Shown piece after piece: positions 60,175-64,000 of a DNA stretch of 64,000 nucleotides. The notes under the pieces were generated by a model that did no database searches, was not told the DNA's origin, and saw only the letters and a list, made by a program, of their open reading frames with translations. The position numbers were made by a program, and so were the translations under genes. Location: contig NC_059474.1 of assembly GCF_018139145.2 (NCBI RefSeq), positions 45,960,344 to 46,024,343 on the forward strand, read 5' to 3'. Every line of letters starts with the position of its first letter. Positions within the stretch are counted from its first letter, which is position 1. Origin of the DNA: Gymnogyps californianus. Lineage: Eukaryota; Chordata; Aves; Accipitriformes; Cathartidae.

Positions 60175-63100
60175 TCCTTGCTCTAAGTGCCAAGCACTTG
60201 GTGGGATCAAGATTTCATTGGTGGCACACCACAAGCACCATAAAGCATGGGCAGACTTCAACAGCAGAATCCTGAGCATGGGGGATTAGCTAACTGCATT
60301 GTTAGGCAATCGCTGAATGATGCTCTATTATCTCCATGTTGGAATTTCCAAGTCTTTATATAGATCTGATCTTTTATTCTTACTCTATGGTTTATTAAGT
60401 TGATTTTTTCTTTTTTTTAAATTACCATGAAAAATAAAGACGTAGGTATAGACAGAGAAGGCCTTGTAAAACAGCTGGAATCCATCAGAAAAACACTATC
60501 TAGAACTGATTGAGGATAACCTTCCTTAAAATCATGTCTCTGGCTGGCTGGAGTTGTATGTATGTGGCGTGACAGTCCTTGAGAACTGTTGAGGAGAATC
60601 CAAAACAAATCTCTGTTCTAAACAAGTCTGTGCTCCCTTTGATTTATCAGCTTCATGCAGTAGAACTTGTCTGCTCTGAATAAGCATGACCTGAGGTGAT
60701 CTCCAAGTAGATTAGCTAACGAGGTTAAGGCAGACAGTGATGAAAACATGACCATAGAAAGGAGGCAACAAAGTAAACATAATGCAAATAGAATCTTCTC
60801 GGCAGCAGATAACTCAGTTTAGGTCCTTTGGTTAAGAGAAAATGGAGCTACTTATGTGACTGTGTAGCCTCTAGAGCTAAGGAACTTTTAAACATTTAGT
60901 GAATCATCTCTGATCTCGTATCCACAGAGATAAAAAGTAAAATATGAAACTCTGTAGTTTCTGCATTGGTTAAAACTGAGACATGAATTAAAGATACAAC
61001 TATCTTGATTTGGGTTAAGATAACTAGCTTAAAAAACTATAAATATTTATTAGCTGTTGTGTTACAGAAATAGTAGAGAAGTAAAGAGTGTTTCATGCTG
61101 AGAGCTTATTCACTTAGAATAAAGATATGAAAGTGCATAGAGGGGGAAAAAAAGGGCTAAACTTCAAAGCTCATAGGAGAAAAAGACTTCCCGAACTGAC
61201 TTTCCTGTTTTTCATTCAAATGTGAGTATTTAGGAAGAGGAGGTTTCAGGAAGAGTTATAATCACACTGCTATGGAGTCAGTATAGTTCTGTACTTAGAG
61301 GAGGTCACTATCTTCTCTGGGAAGAAAATGCAGTTTTAACATGATATAGTGGAAGAGCTGAAGATTTTAACATTAACAATATGGCTAGGATGTTTATGAA
61401 CTTTTTTCCTTAATTTAATAATATTAATAATATTATATTATAATATTGTATTTCCTTTTACCTCTTTCTGCAGCTCCACTATTGCACCTTTCTTTGTCAA
61501 TGATTTTCAGTGATTTTCAACTTCTAATACGCCTTCCTTACATCTTATTATTCACTCTACTACCCTTTGATATCAGTCAACATTTCGAGTCTAGCAGCAA
61601 ACACCAAAGTTAAACTCAGAGAAAAAGTTGGGATCCAGATTTGATTTAAGTAATAATTCAGTCTTAGTGAAGCATAGTTATTTTTTCTATTTTTATATAC
61701 TTTGCATGAGGTAAAAATGTGTTCATGATGATACCTCTTGTGAGTATACTGGTAGGATTTAAGCAACTTTAGGAAAAATGTAGAGGATATAGGTTGCAGC
61801 TTGAAGAATATGCTCTTTGTGGAGAGCTTTGAAAAGCTTTGAGCAAATGCTTATATTTTAGGGAAATGAGATATAAATAGAATGGAGTTTTTATGGTCAA
61901 CAATTTTATTCCTAGTCCTGGGAGAGAATCCTCTGTTAGAATATACTTGTTCTTGAGAAAGGTGCCACTAGTGAGTCACACAGCCCTTTCTGCCTCCCTC
62001 CAGAAGTAATGTACTTCAGTGGTTGGAGTGGGAGGTGTTGGGGGGAGGTGGGAAATCCACTCCAGGTTTTTCTTCATATACATTAGTTGCCAAGAAAAAA
62101 AGGTGTTTTAGGTAATGATTGATAACCTTAAACAGAACATTAACTTAAAGGTGTCTGAAGTGTAAAACAGTTGTTTCAAACTCAATTTTTTTGTACTATT
62201 TTTCTTTAAGAAATGCTATTATTTTTAACCTTAATTAGTTCAACAATTCTATTACTAGTTGTCTGTAAAATATAGACATTTTTGACCCCTTGCTGATCTT
62301 GTAGGCAGACCTCATACAACCCCTTTTTGACCATATTCATATCCAGTATTTTGGTCTTAATTTCCCTGGCAGTTGATTTAATTTTATTGGAATTTTACAT
62401 GTACTTCCAATTCTAGTTGGTCAAACTATGGGTTTGTTGCCTTTTTTTTTTTTAAACTCTGGCTATGGACAGTGATGTTCATAAGCTGCAAAAACAACAT
62501 ACTGCAGTGCAGTTTTTTGCCTGTCCATATCAAATAGGACTTGAAATGCCTTCTTGGATCATTAACTGCGGTTCACTACTGATGCAAAGCATCAGATTAC
62601 ACAATCCCTCTTATTTATCTCTAAATTAATGTTTTGCTTTCTGTGAGGTAAGATTTCTCTTACATTAAGTGATAGACAACAGTCTAGACCTCTGTCATCT
62701 TTTGGTTTTCACTTTGACAGTGACTTCTATTTTCTGAAGAGAGGGTCTTTGTGGACTTTTATAGGTAATTATATTCACAGTAAAAATGGGGATTCAGCAA
62801 TGCTGCATTGTTCATCCTATGCTGCAAACACTGTGCTATTAAGGATATCTCCAAAGGGTTTTATCACTAAAACCTTGAAGAATGCTTGGCAGATCAAATC
62901 ACATTACACACTTTTCAATTAAACAGTCCTGCTTCAGTTATGTGATAAGTAGCGTGTGCATATTACTCTTGAGTATTTCTGCTCAACGATGCTTTGAACA
63001 CCTGGTTTTCCTCCCATTGTGACATGTTATCATATCACATTTACCACCTGGGGAAACTCAAGACCAAAACTAGAACTTTAATAGGATTTTGGTTTTGGCA

Positions 63101-64000
63101 TTTGCACTTAATTAAAATACTCAAGATCAAGCCCAAGAGTTCTTCTATATAAAGGCATTTCCACGCCTCAGTGGAATAAATCTTCCTTAGAAACACATGT
63201 TCTGTGGTGTAGCTATTTACGTCTTCTGGGGTTTGTAATGCTGCTTTACTATCCTGCATGCTGCTTTGAGGTCAAAGAAAATGCCTACTTCATAGTGGCT
63301 GCAGGCAACACTAAAGATATCTTGCCTGAAAAGGTGCCTTGCATCTAAAGGACTTTAGCTAGCGAGATTATAGGAGCAGTTGTATGCAGGTTGTGTGGAG
63401 AAAAGTTGGGGGGGGAGGGAAACCTTTACCTTTTTTCTATAGTAATTTGAAAAGCACTTTGTTAACAGAGAACCAAGGCTGAAGAAATTTGAGAGATGTA
63501 ACTGAACTGATTAAAAGATAATTGTGTATTTTGCTTGCCACAAAGCTGCTGAAGTATCAAACTCGAGTATGAGCGCTTCAGTAAGACCCTTTGTCCTTCA
63601 ATGTCTTAATTTTCTCATGTGATGAATTAGGATAATCAAGTCTCTTTGTATTTTCAAGCATTCTAAATTTTAGCGCAGGGAAGCACTTGAATTATTTCCA
63701 AATAGGAGTAGCAGAAAAAAACCCAACATATGTGGAGTATGACAGAGCATAAAGACAAAACCTGATGTCATTATTTGTGTTCCAACAGTCTCTTTTTAAC
63801 AATTTTTAAAAATTATATCTCAAATGAAAAATTCAAGCAAAGGAGAGGAACGTTAGTCCCTCTTTTTCCTTTTCCACCCCTGATACATTTCTTCTGATTG
63901 ATGACAACTTGCTATCACATTTTTTTTTTTGTTATTCGTTAGGGGAATAGACTGAGTTTTATATATCCCAGTGGATATCTAGTTGCATAGTTTCTCCCCA
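60175..64000. other. Gene-free intergenic stretch to window end
   Basis: AT-rich sequence with an ATTAATAAT-type patch at about 61412-61450 and poly(T) runs at 62442-62452 and 63921-63931. Open frames are under 80 codons. No gene or named repeat was recognised. Confidence 0.5.

Overview
This is about 64 kb of vertebrate, almost certainly avian, nuclear DNA. It is AT-rich and intron-poor in coding signal. It carries CR1 LINE fragments whose 3' ends finish in the bird-typical ATTCTATG repeat, together with solo LTRs of endogenous-retrovirus families common in bird genomes. I see no bacterial, phage or CRISPR features and no second convincing protein gene. The LTR families suggest a non-galliform bird, but that is an inference from memory.

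The only gene I can support is the terminal coding exon of FSTL5 (follistatin-like 5) on the + strand at 16154-16856. It begins at a good branch point, pyrimidine tract and AG acceptor, and it encodes the last 233 residues plus the final base of a split codon. Bases 1-16153 are then its last intron, as far as the window reaches. The 3' UTR follows, with possible poly(A) signals at about 18.55, 19.20 and 19.54 kb. From about 19.6 kb to the end I find no gene, which fits the gene-poor surroundings known for FSTL5 in other vertebrates.

Repeats by region: (i) The intron holds a (CAT)10 tract, a solo LTR at 2712-3287 (minus, perfect 5-bp target duplication), an older truncated relative at 6391-6736, an ancient antisense CR1 at about 8625-10110 and a CR1 3' end at 15.25 kb. 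(ii) The UTR and proximal flank hold a 20-bp perfect AT inverted repeat, a 20-A tract and a tRNA-like sequence at 21.43-21.49 kb. (iii) The intergenic part holds CR1 copies at 22.5, 32.6, 56.8 and 59.7 kb, a second solo LTR of the first family at 30225-30810, and two solo LTRs of a second family at 34839-35971 (+) and 51143-52139 (-). The first of these last two carries a degenerate tandem array of about 40-51 bp period. There is also an unclassified GC-richer island at 33.3-33.85 kb, an unexplained 70-bp direct repeat pair at 41.8 and 43.0 kb, homopolymer and G-quadruplex-like tracts, and short perfect palindromes.

Most long open frames outside the FSTL5 exon are by-products of LTRs or chance. 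I did not find a new biological system. The items most worth checking are the unexplained repeat pair, the tRNA-like sequence, the LTR without a target duplication, and a compact cluster of transcription-factor motifs in the FSTL5 intron.
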